A stretch of 64,000 nt of DNA from Ostreococcus lucimarinus CCE9901 (Eukaryota; Chlorophyta; Mamiellophyceae; Mamiellales; Bathycoccaceae): assembly GCF_000092065.1 (NCBI RefSeq), contig NC_009368.1, positions 496,001 through 560,000 on the forward strand, given 5' to 3'. The notes under the pieces were generated by a model, which had not been told where the DNA came from, ran no database searches, and saw nothing but the letters and a program-made list of their open reading frames with translations. The first letter of the stretch is position 1; every line of letters starts with the position of its first letter. The position numbers were made by a program, and so were the translations under genes. Positions 28,900-37,761 of this stretch are shown here, piece after piece.

Positions 28900-30234
28900 T
28901 CACCGCTTGCGTAAGCGATGGACTATGTGTGCTATGGACGCATCGTCGGTGGCGTTCGAAGCGAGAGCTTCGCTCGTGGCGCATTTGCAAATACGCCGAT
29001 ATTCATCCTTCGTGACGTCTCCGGCGGCGTAGAGCGGACGCAAGACGGCTTTGACGCGATCGGCGATGGCGAATTTGAGTGATTTATCCGGTGATGATGC
29101 GGCGGGCAGTGGCCGAGAGGTGTGAGAGTGCGACGGTGCGGCCCGTTGCGGAACGGGCGTCGCTCGCGCCGTCTCCTCGCGCGGTTTCCACGCCGTAGCC
29201 GACATGCTCCAACCGGGAGGCTCGCTTCGAATGGATGGACGTTTGAGTTTCGGTGCACTGGTGCTAGCGACTGCGTTTGATGCTTTGTCCGATGTTGACG
29301 CCCGCTTCTTTTTCTTGTCGTCTGCGTGCATCGCCTTTTCAAGAACGTCCCACGCTTCGTCCACGACGTCCTTCGGTCCGTCTTCATCCGTGTTCGATCC
29401 TACCCGACGCGGTGCCGACGGCACCGACGAGCGAGGCGACGAAGGTGTGTTTTGTATCCGCGTCCAGCCCGGAAACTCGACTTCCCCGCTTTGTAACATT
29501 TCCCAGGCTTCTCTCAGTACGTGAACTCTCGAAATCTGCTCAACTCGAGCGTCGTCGCCGCCGCCCGAGCGACTGCGCATCACCGATCGCTCGCCGCCGC
29601 CCCCGCGTCGACGTATTTCCCCACGTTGACGCGCTCTCACCGCGCGACGCGCGCGATCCGCCCTGCGCTCTCTCGTCCGCACGGCTTCGACGCCGCCATC
29701 CGACCGTAACAAAATGTCCCGAGCGCGCGACTCCGCCTCGGCTCGTCGTCGGCGTCGACTCGACCCACCATCGCGCGCTCCCGCGAACTCTCCCTCCATT
29801 CCTCGGCATAGTTCGCAAAACCATCTTCCACGCGGCACGGACTCGAGTCCGACGCAAAACGTGTGCGCCCCGATGTCGCACGCGTCGCACAGCAACAGCG
29901 ACGCCTCGTCGTCGCCGCGTCGGCACACGTCGCAAAAGTACCGCTCCGCCTCGTCCTCCGATTCTTCCTCCGCCTCGTCCGGGCGTTCGTCGCCTTGATT
30001 CGTCTCTCGAAACTCCATCACCGGCCCCGCGCGCGCGCTCGTCGACGCGTCCTCGGGCGTCATCTTTGTGAACCTTTCCTTGCACAGGGGACATTTCGTC
30101 TCAATCGAAGCCCAGCGCACGATGCACGGGACGCAGAAGAGATGACAGCACGAGTCTAACCTCCCTCTTTGCTCGGGGATGGCCAAACAGACAGCGCACA
30201 CGTCGGCAGCGGGCAGCGCGGGTGCCGGCGTCAT
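28900..30234 (-). CDS. RING and PHD finger protein, PHRF1-like
   Basis: This 444-aa protein combines a C3HC4 RING finger (residues 13-51: CAVCLAIP, then CCHLFCVPCIVRW and CPLC) with a PHD finger (residues 101-143: CDVCRRGDDEASLLLCDAC, then HTFCVGLESVPRGRWFCELC). An Arg-rich and then Ser/Pro-rich middle follows. A C-terminal helical segment (FAIADRVKAVLRPLYAAGDV, then TKDEYRRICKCAT) resembles the SRI domain that binds the RNA polymerase II C-terminal repeat. This order (RING, PHD, SR-like, SRI-like) is that of PHRF1, a nuclear E3 ligase linked to transcription and DNA repair. E3 activity is expected from the RING; the SRI match is by eye and less certain. Confidence 0.85.
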   Translation of the reverse strand: MTPAPALPAADVCAVCLAIPEQRGRLDSCCHLFCVPCIVRWASIETKCPLCKERFTKMTPEDASTSARAGPVMEFRETNQGDERPDEAEEESEDEAERYFCDVCRRGDDEASLLLCDACDIGAHTFCVGLESVPRGRWFCELCRGMEGEFAGARDGGSSRRRRRAEAESRARDILLRSDGGVEAVRTRERRADRARRAVRARQRGEIRRRGGGGERSVMRSRSGGGDDARVEQISRVHVLREAWEMLQSGEVEFPGWTRIQNTPSSPRSSVPSAPRRVGSNTDEDGPKDVVDEAWDVLEKAMHADDKKKKRASTSDKASNAVASTSAPKLKRPSIRSEPPGWSMSATAWKPREETARATPVPQRAAPSHSHTSRPLPAASSPDKSLKFAIADRVKAVLRPLYAAGDVTKDEYRRICKCATSEALASNATDDASIAHIVHRLRKR

Positions 30235-30295
30235 CTCGACGCCGGCGAGCGGGACGGAGAGTGCGGCGCGACGAAACAGTTACACTATCGGTACT

Positions 30296-31453
30296 CTACG
30301 CGTGACGAAACGAATCGATCGCGGGTTGCGTGCGTAAGGCATAAACGTGACCACTTTCGGCCCAGCCCGCGAGGACGTCGCCGCGGCCGCACGCGGTCTT
30401 GCAGGAGTGCAATCCCATCCAACGCGTGTCGGCTCGAAAGGAAAATCCGCCGTCGGATTTTTGCGTTCGCCAACTGCCACACATGCACTCGTAATCTAAC
30501 CCGGCCACGTACGCAAATCCTGGGCTCGATGTGCTGAGTTCGAGCTGGGTGATGTCGAACTTGGCGGCGTTTCTCCAGCGTTCCATGGCGCCCCATTTGC
30601 GGATGTCGAGGACGTGCACGACGCGCTCCGCTCCGCCACACGCGATGACGGATTCCAATCCCGGCGTTCGAGACGTCGACACCGCGTACAGCGGCTTATT
30701 ATACCCTAATGATATTCTATTTGCGCACCCACCCCTTTCGGCGATTCGATCGTCGTACACCGCGAGCTGATGTCCCTCAGCGACGACGAAGACGTTGCCT
30801 CCGTTCCCAACCGCGGTGAGCTCTATATCGTACGGCGCTAATAACGTGCGAATCCGTCGCACGCGTCGATCACCGTCGTACAAATCCACCACACGCTGTG
30901 AACTCTTTGCGACGTATATCTTACCGTCTTCGCCTCCTCCCGTGACGGCGCCGCACCATCCGCCGACGCCCTCGACGTCGTTCGCGCCCACCGCCGCGAG
31001 CCGCGAGCCGTCGCCGAATTTCCCTCCCCCGCCCACATCGCGCGTCATCACGTCCACGACACCGTAATTATCCACCATCAACAGTTTTCTTGCGTCCTCG
31101 CTCAACGAAATCGATTGAATCTCCCGTTTTGTCGACGACGATTCCAGCCGTCGCCGTCGCGCCGCCGTCTCGCTCACCGCCGTCGGTCTCAGCGCGTTTT
31201 CCTTACCTCTATCGACGTTCGAGTCGCTCAAGTTGATCTCACACGCGAGAACATCGCATCCCGAAGCTATGATCACGTCGTACGTCTCTTCATCGCTCGC
31301 GCGCGCGTTGTACACGCACGCTCTCGACGCGTGATGTTCACCAGGGCTCGGGTGACTCGGTGACGGAAAAACGACGCGCGCGTGCGCGAACGCGCGAACT
31401 TCTAACGCTGATGGACCGTGCGCTATGGATTTGGGTAAGTTAGCGGGCGCCAT
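30296..31453 (-). CDS. WD40-type beta-propeller protein, function unknown
   Basis: The 385-aa product from ATG 31451-31453 has weak repeats of propeller type: REIQSISLSEDARKLLMVDN, GGEDGKIYVAKSSQRVVDLY, VFVVAEGHQLAVYDDR, ACGGAERVVHVLDIRKWG and VLAGWAESGHVYAL. The segment FRADTRWMGLHSC resembles a conserved block of an uncharacterised plant WD40 family. No catalytic domain or targeting signal is evident. It lies between the PHRF1-like and KAS III genes on the same strand with short spacers (61 and 107 bp). Partner and role are not inferable. Confidence 0.78.
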   Translation of the reverse strand: MAPANLPKSIAHGPSALEVRAFAHARVVFPSPSHPSPGEHHASRACVYNARASDEETYDVIIASGCDVLACEINLSDSNVDRGKENALRPTAVSETAARRRRLESSSTKREIQSISLSEDARKLLMVDNYGVVDVMTRDVGGGGKFGDGSRLAAVGANDVEGVGGWCGAVTGGGEDGKIYVAKSSQRVVDLYDGDRRVRRIRTLLAPYDIELTAVGNGGNVFVVAEGHQLAVYDDRIAERGGCANRISLGYNKPLYAVSTSRTPGLESVIACGGAERVVHVLDIRKWGAMERWRNAAKFDITQLELSTSSPGFAYVAGLDYECMCGSWRTQKSDGGFSFRADTRWMGLHSCKTACGRGDVLAGWAESGHVYALRTQPAIDSFRHA

Positions 31454-31560
31454 GCCGCGAGGGCGCGCGCGAGGCGACGCGCGAAGGTGTGCGGCGCCGC
31501 GCGCAGGCTCGGGACAGCGGGACGACGCGCTTCGGTGAGAAGAAGAATTTACACTATTTA

Positions 31561-32679
31561 TTAGAACTTCCAAATCGCGCTTGCCCACGTGAGACCGGCG
31601 CCGAACCCCGCGAAGGCGATAATGTCGTCCTCCTTGATCGCGCCGCTCTCGACGGCTTCGCACAAGGCGATCGGAACGGAGCCTGCAGAGGTGTTGCCGT
31701 ACTCGGCGATGTTACTAACTACCTTGTCTTCGCTCAAACCAAACCTTTGCGCCGCGCTGTCTATGATACGCTGGTTGGCTTGGTGCAAGACTAACTTATC
31801 GATGTCTTCGGCGGTCATGCTGGCCGCCGCGAGCGACTTGTTCACCGTCATCGGCACCGTGCGCACGGCGAATTTGAAGACGTCTTGACCGCTCATGGAG
31901 ATGTTGCAAAACGCCGCCGTTTTCGACGCACCATCGCTCATCGGCTTACCGTTATCACCAATATACTGTGCTACCAGATGATGATTTTGGCTTCCGTCTG
32001 AGTGCATGTCGAACCCTTTTAACGAACAATTCGCCGCATCCGTTGCCGTTAACACCGCCGCTCCGGCGCCGTCGCCGAAGAGAATGCACGTCCCTCGATC
32101 GCGCCAATCCACGTATCGGCTCAACACATCGCCTCCGATCACCAGTACATTCTTATAGCCCCCCGCTCGAATAAATTGCGCGCCATTCACCAACCCAATA
32201 ACGAATCCACTGCACGCCGCCGTCAAATCAAACGCCAACGCATTTTTTGCCCCAATCGCCGCCTGAATCGTGCACGCGCTTCCGAATATATCATCCGGGC
32301 TCGACGTGGCCAAAATGATCAAATCCAAATCCTCAGCTTTCACATTCGCTCTTTCAAGCGCTTGTTTCGCCGCGTGCGCCCCCAGGCTCGTCAGCGTTTC
32401 ATCCCCCGTAATCACGTGTCGCTTGCGAATGCCCGTGCGCGTCGCAATCCACTCGTCGTTCGTCTCCACGAGTTCGCTCAGATCGTCGTTCGTCAGGAAT
32501 TTCTCCGGTATCGCCTTACCGACGCCCGAGATCTTCGCCCCCGCGACGTCGAACGCGCGCGCCACGCACAGACCGCGCGGCGTTCGTTTCGCCGCGTTCG
32601 CTTTCGTCGTTTCGCTTCGACCTCGCGGCGCGCGCGACCGCGACGGCGCGCGCGCGACGGCGGACGCGAGAGACAGCAT
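31561..32679 (-). CDS. 3-ketoacyl-ACP synthase III (KAS III, FabH), plastid
   Basis: KAS III condenses acetyl-CoA with malonyl-ACP to start type II fatty acid synthesis in plastids. The 372-aa product has a Ser/Arg/Ala transit peptide of about 40 residues and a complete thiolase fold. The catalytic triad is visible: Cys156 in DLTAACSGFV, His in VLHQANQRI and Asn in EYGNTSAGS. The FabH-type opening (NDEWIATRTGIRKRH) and the C-terminal GFGAGLTWASAIWKF are present. ATG at 32677-32679. No acyl-carrier or other lipid gene is adjacent. Confidence 0.95.
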   Translation of the reverse strand: MLSLASAVARAPSRSRAPRGRSETTKANAAKRTPRGLCVARAFDVAGAKISGVGKAIPEKFLTNDDLSELVETNDEWIATRTGIRKRHVITGDETLTSLGAHAAKQALERANVKAEDLDLIILATSSPDDIFGSACTIQAAIGAKNALAFDLTAACSGFVIGLVNGAQFIRAGGYKNVLVIGGDVLSRYVDWRDRGTCILFGDGAGAAVLTATDAANCSLKGFDMHSDGSQNHHLVAQYIGDNGKPMSDGASKTAAFCNISMSGQDVFKFAVRTVPMTVNKSLAAASMTAEDIDKLVLHQANQRIIDSAAQRFGLSEDKVVSNIAEYGNTSAGSVPIALCEAVESGAIKEDDIIAFAGFGAGLTWASAIWKF

Positions 32680-32954
32680 GACGCGACGTACGCTCGCGCA
32701 GGTACGTGCGCGCGGTCACGCGAACGCCTTGACGCCGACGGACGCCCAGACGCCGACGGACGCGCGCGTCCAAGACTGCCGATCGACCACTGGACCAAGG
32801 TTATCCAAAAGCTGTACACGCGAAGGCTTTGACGCGGGACGCGAGAGGCGAGCGGGACGAGACCGCGAGGCGAGACCGCGAAAACGCAGAGATATCTGAG
32901 ATGCACTAGGAATGACTAGGCTAAAATGACTATCGCGATGAATGCGTGCCGAGT

Positions 32955-34028
32955 TCAGGAGCGAGACGCGCGACGCGCCTTGTCGACGGCGTATTCGGCG
33001 ACGCGGAGCGCGTCCTTGGCTTGGATGTTTTTGGGATCTACGCTGAGCGTGCGCTCGAACGCGAGGACGGCGTCGGTGAATCGTTTTAAGGCGTGCAACG
33101 CGAGACCGCGGCGGAAGTGGGCCTTGACGTAGTCGGGTTTCACCGAAAGAGCGGCGTCGGCGTCGGCGAGGGCTTTATCGTGCTCGCCGAGCTTTAAAAA
33201 GCACTGCGCGCGGTTGCACAGAGCCACGACGTGCGATGCGTCGAGGTCTAGGGCTTCGGTGTAGTGCAACACGGCTTGAGAATAATTACCATCCTTGAAA
33301 GCGGCGTTGCCTTTGTCTTTGCGCAGCTCCGCGCGCGCCGGAGCGGTGTCCAAATGTTCCGCCGCGAGCGCGTCGCCGAGCGAATCGCGAAGTTCGCGTT
33401 CCGTCGTCGGGTACTCATCTTTCCCACGAATCAACCGCTCGGTGAGCAAATCTCCATCTATCACTCGCGTGATGAACTGTGGAATCTCTCTGTGATCACC
33501 GGGCGCTAAATCTTCCGAATCGAGCCTTTGAGCGTCGCTTCCGAAATCGCCAAACGCCACGTCGACGCCGACGCTCGTGGCGAATACCACCGCTCCCATG
33601 AACGCCCGTACCGCGTATTTCAACCGCACACCGCGACACTGATCGATTTGAGTCGTCCCGAGCGCGCTCTCGTACCTCACCTCACACCGCACGCAGTCCC
33701 AAATCTCCAAGTGTTCGCTCAGCACGCGTCCCGCCACGACGATTTCGCACCCCTCGCACCGCTCCACGAACACCTTTGCGCACTCCACGCTCGCATCGAT
33801 CGTCACGCGGCTGTCTTTACACCCCGCGACGTGAATCGCGCGTTTTGCATCGCAGTCCGACGCTCGCACGCGCGCGTGCGATCCATCCACGACGTCACCG
33901 ACGACGAGACGCGACGCTTTCTCTCGCGCCAAAGCGCGCGCGATGGCGATCGTTTCCGTCGTTTTATCGCCGTTCGCGGGCGCGTTCGAGCGCGTTTCGG
34001 CGTCGTTCGCGGGCGCGGCGTCCGGCAT
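32955..34028 (-). CDS. C-CAP/TBCC domain protein with C-terminal TPR repeats
   Basis: This 357-aa protein joins two domains. Residues about 55-165 form a right-handed beta-helix of C-CAP/TBCC type (SRVTIDASVECAKVFVERCE, CEIVVAGRVLSEHLEIWDCV, GTTQIDQCRGVRLKY), known from tubulin cofactor C and cyclase-associated proteins. The C-terminal third carries three tetratricopeptide repeats (KGNAAFKDGNYSQAVLHYTE, LCNRAQCFLKLGEHDKALAD, HFRRGLALHALKRFTDAVLA), the co-chaperone type. The catalytic arginine of true TBCC GAPs was not evident. A scaffold role in cytoskeleton or chaperone work is inference. ATG at 34026-34028. Confidence 0.85.
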   Translation of the reverse strand: MPDAAPANDAETRSNAPANGDKTTETIAIARALAREKASRLVVGDVVDGSHARVRASDCDAKRAIHVAGCKDSRVTIDASVECAKVFVERCEGCEIVVAGRVLSEHLEIWDCVRCEVRYESALGTTQIDQCRGVRLKYAVRAFMGAVVFATSVGVDVAFGDFGSDAQRLDSEDLAPGDHREIPQFITRVIDGDLLTERLIRGKDEYPTTERELRDSLGDALAAEHLDTAPARAELRKDKGNAAFKDGNYSQAVLHYTEALDLDASHVVALCNRAQCFLKLGEHDKALADADAALSVKPDYVKAHFRRGLALHALKRFTDAVLAFERTLSVDPKNIQAKDALRVAEYAVDKARRASRS

Positions 34029-34314
34029 GTCGTCGCTGCGCCGTCGACGCGACGGCTCGACGCGTCGACGCGTCGCGAGGTGACGCCGACGATCGTTCGG
34101 TCCGTCGATCGACGTCGCGCTTCACCGTCAGTCGAGACACGCCGACGCGCGACGACGCCGACGACGCCGACGACGCGCCCGCGAACGCTCGATCGTCGCG
34201 GAGGGAGAATTTGCGGAGAAGAATCGGCGCGCGCCGTCGGAGAGCGACGACGCGCGATCGCGAGCGACGCGGCGCGCCGACCGAGACGACACGAGACTGG
34301 TGATATCAACCGAC

Positions 34315-34848
34315 ATGAGCGACCCCGCGCCGAGGCCGACGACGACGACGACGACGACGACGACGTTCGTGAAGCTTCAACAGACGGTGGACGAGCTCGA
34401 ACGCGAACTTGAGACCGCAGAGAGTCGATTAAAAACGCGCCGGAGCGATATCGTCACGCTCGAGGAGAATTTGGACGCGGAGCGCGCGCTCGCGAAGCGC
34501 CTCAGAGGCGAGTTTGCCGACGTCTTGGCGGAGATTGCGACCACTAAGGCGGCTTTGATGAAGTCGAACTTCGAAATCGAGGATGTGTTGCGCGAGATCG
34601 AACCGCATCGCCGACACTCGATCGGTGAACCATCGCCAGGGGCGCCAGAGACGATCGAAGAAACCGACGCCGAGGCGCCGGATCCCGAGCGGCGCGCCGC
34701 CTCGCGACGCGCCGCGCGGCTCGCGGCGTGCGAAGAAGGCTTCGAGCGCGAAAAGGCGCGCACCGCGGACTTTTTGAAGTCACTTCGCGCGTACGAGAAT
34801 CGTCTCCAGGCTGAGCGTCGACGCGACGCGCTTCAGCGCGCTCGTTGA
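34315..34848 (+). CDS. Small coiled-coil protein, function unknown
   Basis: The 177-aa product from ATG 34315 starts with a poly-Thr run coded by (ACG)n. It is then mostly heptad-like: VKLQQTVDELERELETAESR and further acidic/basic repeats, a Pro-rich break near the middle, and a final helix rich in Arg, Ala and Glu. No domain is recognised. An apparent extension of five codons upstream begins with GTG and is not used. It is divergent from the TBCC-TPR gene across about 286 bp. It could be a structural or adaptor protein; nothing more can be said. Confidence 0.6.
   Translation: MSDPAPRPTTTTTTTTTFVKLQQTVDELERELETAESRLKTRRSDIVTLEENLDAERALAKRLRGEFADVLAEIATTKAALMKSNFEIEDVLREIEPHRRHSIGEPSPGAPETIEETDAEAPDPERRAASRRAARLAACEEGFEREKARTADFLKSLRAYENRLQAERRRDALQRAR
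34338..34365. repeat. Trinucleotide (GAC)n run at the start of the coiled-coil gene
   Basis: About nine GAC units, read as ACG codons, encode a poly-Thr run just after the start codon of the small coiled-coil gene. Confidence 0.8.
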
Positions 34849-35147
34849 CGCGCTCGTCGTCGCGCGAGAGGTCCCGAGCCCTCCGTCACCGTGCAATCAC
34901 TCCTCACATTTCGCCGCGCAATAACTCCGCGCGTCGCTCGAGTGTCGTCACGCGTCGCGCGCGCTAGTGCACCGCAGTCGGTCGTTCATCGCGGTCGTCG
35001 ATCGCGCGCGTCGCGATCGAGCGCATCGCGCGCGTCGTCATCGTTTGATCGAACGCGTTCGGGCCCTCGATCGAACTCTCGACTCTCGCCGCGCGCGCGT
35101 GACGGCTCCGCGGCCGGCTGCCGACGCGACGAGCGGGCAAACGCGCG

Positions 35148-36671
35148 ATGTCGTGTTGGTGCTGCTTTAAGGGCGCGCGAAAGCTCGATGTCGCGAGTTG
35201 GCGCGCGCGGTTTCAACCCGGGGAGGATGACATGTGGTTCGACGCGCGCGAAGAGTTACACTACGGCGACGAGGATGATGGCCTGGATGATTTGACGGAT
35301 GAGAATATCTCCATTGAAGCGAACAGTGAGTTCCCGTTCACGCTTGGCAAGGTTTGGGAACAGGAGGAACATCAGAGCTACGTGGCGACGGCGATTCGGG
35401 AGATGAAGGGCAAGGTGCGACACGTGTTGCGAAAACAACACGAGGAGGCGGTGAGACAGGCTGAGGAAGAGGCGGCAGAGTTGGAACGATTGGGTTTGAT
35501 GACGGCGGAGAAGCGAGCGATGCATGAACGCATGACTTCGGGTCAAGGTACGCAAGAGCTGGTGGGAATGACGAAGCACTTGAAGGTTGGTCAAGACTTG
35601 ACGGATATCGAACTGCCGCCGACGTTCTTCGTGCCGTTTAGTACGATTCAAGTCGCGGAGGACGTCGTGTACGTGATCGAAGGCTGCAACAATGATTGGA
35701 GCGACTTAAAGCATCCCGATCCCGAGCGTCGGATCGCACGTTTGGTGAAGTTGTACCTAGACATGAGCGCCATTCGAACGGAGCACGGCTCGAGCGCTGG
35801 GGTCAAGTCAGCGTACACGTTTGGAGCCATGAAGAAGCCTTTGAATCCGATTTTAGGCGAAACACATCGAATTAAAAGTGGCAACACTGAGTATTTAGCC
35901 GAACAGGTGTGTCATCACCCTCCCATCACGACGTGGGACTTGAGAAATGAAGAAATTGGTTTGCACCTGTCGGCTGACGTCAAGGCGAAACCCGTCTTCC
36001 GAGGAACATCGGTGCAAGTGCTCATCGATGGCGAGATGCGATTCGAAAATTTACACACGGGTGAAAAGTACGTCATGGATATGCCTTCGTTATTTATTCG
36101 ATTTTTTGGACTGAGCGGGAGCTATTCCGAAACGGTGGGTCACATCACACTCAGGCGCGTCAGCGAGGGTCCGCCTTTGTGCGCGGAGTTACACTTCAAA
36201 CCGCGAGGCACGACTGGCTTGCGCAGCCATGCGAATAAGGTTGAGGGATCGATTAGCTCTGAGACCACCACATTCATGCACTTCAAGGGTAAATTCAACG
36301 ACGCCGTGGACGAGGTCACAGAGAAGAGGGAGTTTGTGCGACCGTTTTGGCGTCCTGCACCTCCAAAATCGTCCAAAGCACCGAGAGCGGTGACGCGCCC
36401 GCTCAACGGATTCACAGACAGTCACTGTCTTTGGGGAGAGTTTTTCCAAGCTCTCATTGCCAAGGACATGAAAACTGCGAGCAAGGCGAAAAAGAAAGCT
36501 GAGCGTGGGCAGCGCAGCCTTCACAAAGCGATGAAAACCGGCGAACTCCCGCCGTGGGAGCCGACGATGTTCGCCACCGAGGACGGCGAGCGGTGGCTGC
36601 TGAAGCCCAATTTCAACCCCAGCGTGCAGCCGTCGTGGTTGAAGTACATTGGCTATAGAATTTATGAATAG
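35148..36671 (+). CDS. Oxysterol-binding protein-related protein (ORP)
   Basis: ORPs carry sterols and phosphoinositides between membranes at contact sites. The 507-aa product contains the ligand-binding ORD. It includes the lid-side GAMKKPLNPILGETH and the fingerprint EQVCHHPPITTW (usually EQVSHHPP). A long helical stretch near residues 75-135 and a C-terminal region ending WLKYIGYRIYE follow the family pattern. There is no PH domain or FFAT motif that I can see. Instead the N-terminus is short and cysteine-rich (MSCWCCFKGARK), which could be palmitoylated; this is inference. The closest plan is that of short plant and yeast ORPs. Confidence 0.92.
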   Translation: MSCWCCFKGARKLDVASWRARFQPGEDDMWFDAREELHYGDEDDGLDDLTDENISIEANSEFPFTLGKVWEQEEHQSYVATAIREMKGKVRHVLRKQHEEAVRQAEEEAAELERLGLMTAEKRAMHERMTSGQGTQELVGMTKHLKVGQDLTDIELPPTFFVPFSTIQVAEDVVYVIEGCNNDWSDLKHPDPERRIARLVKLYLDMSAIRTEHGSSAGVKSAYTFGAMKKPLNPILGETHRIKSGNTEYLAEQVCHHPPITTWDLRNEEIGLHLSADVKAKPVFRGTSVQVLIDGEMRFENLHTGEKYVMDMPSLFIRFFGLSGSYSETVGHITLRRVSEGPPLCAELHFKPRGTTGLRSHANKVEGSISSETTTFMHFKGKFNDAVDEVTEKREFVRPFWRPAPPKSSKAPRAVTRPLNGFTDSHCLWGEFFQALIAKDMKTASKAKKKAERGQRSLHKAMKTGELPPWEPTMFATEDGERWLLKPNFNPSVQPSWLKYIGYRIYE

Positions 36672-36776
36672 TAGAAGACCGCGCCAGAGCGCGCGCGTAG
36701 ACTTGTGAAATAGAAAATTTGTTGCATTTCTTCCGCTACGTCACTTCGCCCCTCGCCGCCGCTCCGCGTCACGGTC

Positions 36777-37331
36777 ATGCACGCGAGCGCTCGAAGAACC
36801 GCCCTCCGCGCCCTCGCGCGCGGTGTATCCTCCAGCGCCTCCACCAACGCCTGCGCGACGCGCACGAACGCGACGGCGTTCCTCGCGAGTCGCGCGTCGA
36901 CGTCCCCATCCCTCCCCGCGCGCGTTCGCGCCGCCTCGCGCGCGCGACGCGCGTTCGCGTCCGACACGCACGATGATTTCAAACCCAAGGTTGCCGATGC
37001 CTCGAACGAGGACGTCGAACGCGCGATCGAAAGCGACGTGCAAACGAACGCGGTGCTGATTTACATGAAGGGGTCGCCGAGCGCGCCGCAGTGCGGGTTC
37101 TCGAACATGGCGTGCCGCATCCTCGATCATCACGGCGTGGAGTACGCGTCGAGAAACGTGCTCGCGAGCGAGGAATTGAGAAATGGTATCAAGGCGTACT
37201 CGGCGTGGCCGACGATCCCGCAATTGTACGTCAAGGGAGAATTCGTCGGGGGCTCGGACATCATGATGTCGATGCACCAGAGCGGCGAGCTCGCGGAGTT
37301 GTTCAAGGACGTCGCCAAGCGCGCGGATTGA
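36777..37331 (+). CDS. Monothiol CGFS glutaredoxin, organellar (Grx5/GrxS15 type)
   Basis: CGFS glutaredoxins bind and transfer [2Fe-2S] clusters with glutathione. The 184-aa product has an Ala/Arg/Ser-rich targeting leader of about 60 residues and a single glutaredoxin domain. That domain has the CGFS active site (Cys106 in SAPQCGFSNM), the upstream Lys in YMKGSP, the SAWPTIPQLY cis-Pro loop and the GGSDIMMSMHQSGEL glutathione-binding segment. One domain plus a presequence fits the mitochondrial Grx5/GrxS15 group, though a plastid GrxS14-type protein is possible. Confidence 0.92.
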   Translation: MHASARRTALRALARGVSSSASTNACATRTNATAFLASRASTSPSLPARVRAASRARRAFASDTHDDFKPKVADASNEDVERAIESDVQTNAVLIYMKGSPSAPQCGFSNMACRILDHHGVEYASRNVLASEELRNGIKAYSAWPTIPQLYVKGEFVGGSDIMMSMHQSGELAELFKDVAKRAD

Positions 37332-37457
37332 TGCACGCATCGCACGAGTAGGTTTGTCTATTTTACTTAGTCTAATTCCCGAGGCGTGCGATCGCATCGC
37401 GTTCGCGTTCCCATTCGGCTCGTTCCGGGCGCGACGCGTCTCGCTCCTCTCGCCGCG

Positions 37458-37761
37458 TCACGACGCCCAGTCTCGCGCCATCTGTTCGCTCTTGCGATCA
37501 CCGTGCGCGTCCCCGCTCGTTCTCGCGGCCGCCGCCTTGGACGCGCGCACTTTACTCGCCATCGCTTCGCTCTGTCGTCGTCGCGCGTCGTCGTCCTCGC
37601 CGTCAGTCGCGTCGTCACGCCGTCTCGAGCCAACCGTCGCGCACCTTGATCCCGCGCATCTCGCTTTGCTTATTCCGCGCTTCCGCGGCTTTCAGCGCCA
37701 TCGCTCGGCGCTCGTCGACCGTGGCGAGATCGTCGTACGGCGCCGAGGCGCAGCATCCCAT
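37458..37761 (-). CDS. Small VCP/p97-interacting protein (SVIP-like), two exons
   Basis: SVIP proteins are short membrane-anchored partners of the AAA ATPase p97/VCP in ER-associated degradation. Exon 1 (37761-37645) encodes 39 residues beginning MGCCASAPYDD; a 73-nt intron (37644-37572; GTGCGC donor, branch CTGAC at 37606-37602, CAG acceptor) follows. Exon 2 (37571-37458) encodes 37 residues ending QMARDWAS and TGA. The 76-aa product starts with MGCC, the sequence for N-myristoylation plus palmitoylation. Residues 19-29 (RAMALKAAEAR) fit the VCP-interacting motif RX5AAX2R exactly. Total length is like animal SVIP. Neither exon is a long ORF, so it would be missed by a length cut-off. No transcript was available to prove the junction. 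Confidence 0.78.
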
